NCBI GenBank assembly: GCA_949316495.1
Contig: OX439012.1
Span: 5,277,559-5,341,558 of the forward strand
Direction of reading: 5' to 3'
Length of the DNA: 64,000 nt
From: Amphiduros pacificus
Lineage: Eukaryota; Annelida; Polychaeta; Phyllodocida; Hesionidae
The notes below the pieces were generated by a model. That model was not told where the DNA came from. It did not search any database and saw only the letters and a program-made list of their open reading frames with translations. A program made the position numbers and the translations under genes. Below, in pieces: positions 63,994-64,000 of the stretch. Every line of letters begins with the position of its first letter. The stretch's first letter is position 1.

Positions 63994-64000
63994 GTGAGCA

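Overview
This is nuclear DNA from an animal, probably a marine invertebrate such as a mollusc. It is AT-rich, has GT-AG introns, carries LINE and MITE remnants, and more than half of its length is tandem repeat. I cannot name the species. The one securely identified gene is SDHB, the iron-sulfur subunit of mitochondrial succinate dehydrogenase. It lies on the minus strand from 37050 to 28998 in nine exons that join into an uninterrupted 291-residue protein with all eleven cluster-ligand cysteines.

Layout. 1-1526: no gene, one small TA-flanked MITE. 1527-28026: a 34-bp minisatellite split by a 23.5-kb insertion (2159-25698). That insertion consists of two near-identical MITEs of about 480 bp in the same orientation, enclosing at least 30 copies of a satellite unit of about 762 bp. 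A 200-N assembly gap lies inside the array. 28041-37080: SDHB. Introns 6 and 7 hold tandem repeats that have copied the 5' splice sites of exons 6 and 7. 37501-40991: a degenerate unit bracketed by inverted clusters of the motif GATTCGGTAACTG. It contains a short spliced reading frame with a CYHC motif and a decayed LINE reverse transcriptase. 41140-46100: a perfect fold-back, diverged 177-bp repeats, a possible 55-residue small ORF, a long AT microsatellite and a MITE with poly-G ends. 46400-64000: five large minisatellites (37, 34, 31, 44 and 32 bp) in what may be introns of an unidentified plus-strand gene. Candidate exons of that gene are at 48094, 55837, 63058 and 63913.

How it fits together. 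SDHB is housekeeping: complex II couples succinate oxidation to ubiquinone reduction, and an NRF-1-like site sits just upstream of its start codon. The rest is repeat biology. The best candidates for something undescribed are the satellite array bounded by direct MITE copies with a single outer target-site duplication, and the multiplication of SDHB splice donors by tandem repeats. I saw no CRISPR array, tRNA, rRNA, defence system or virus-like element.
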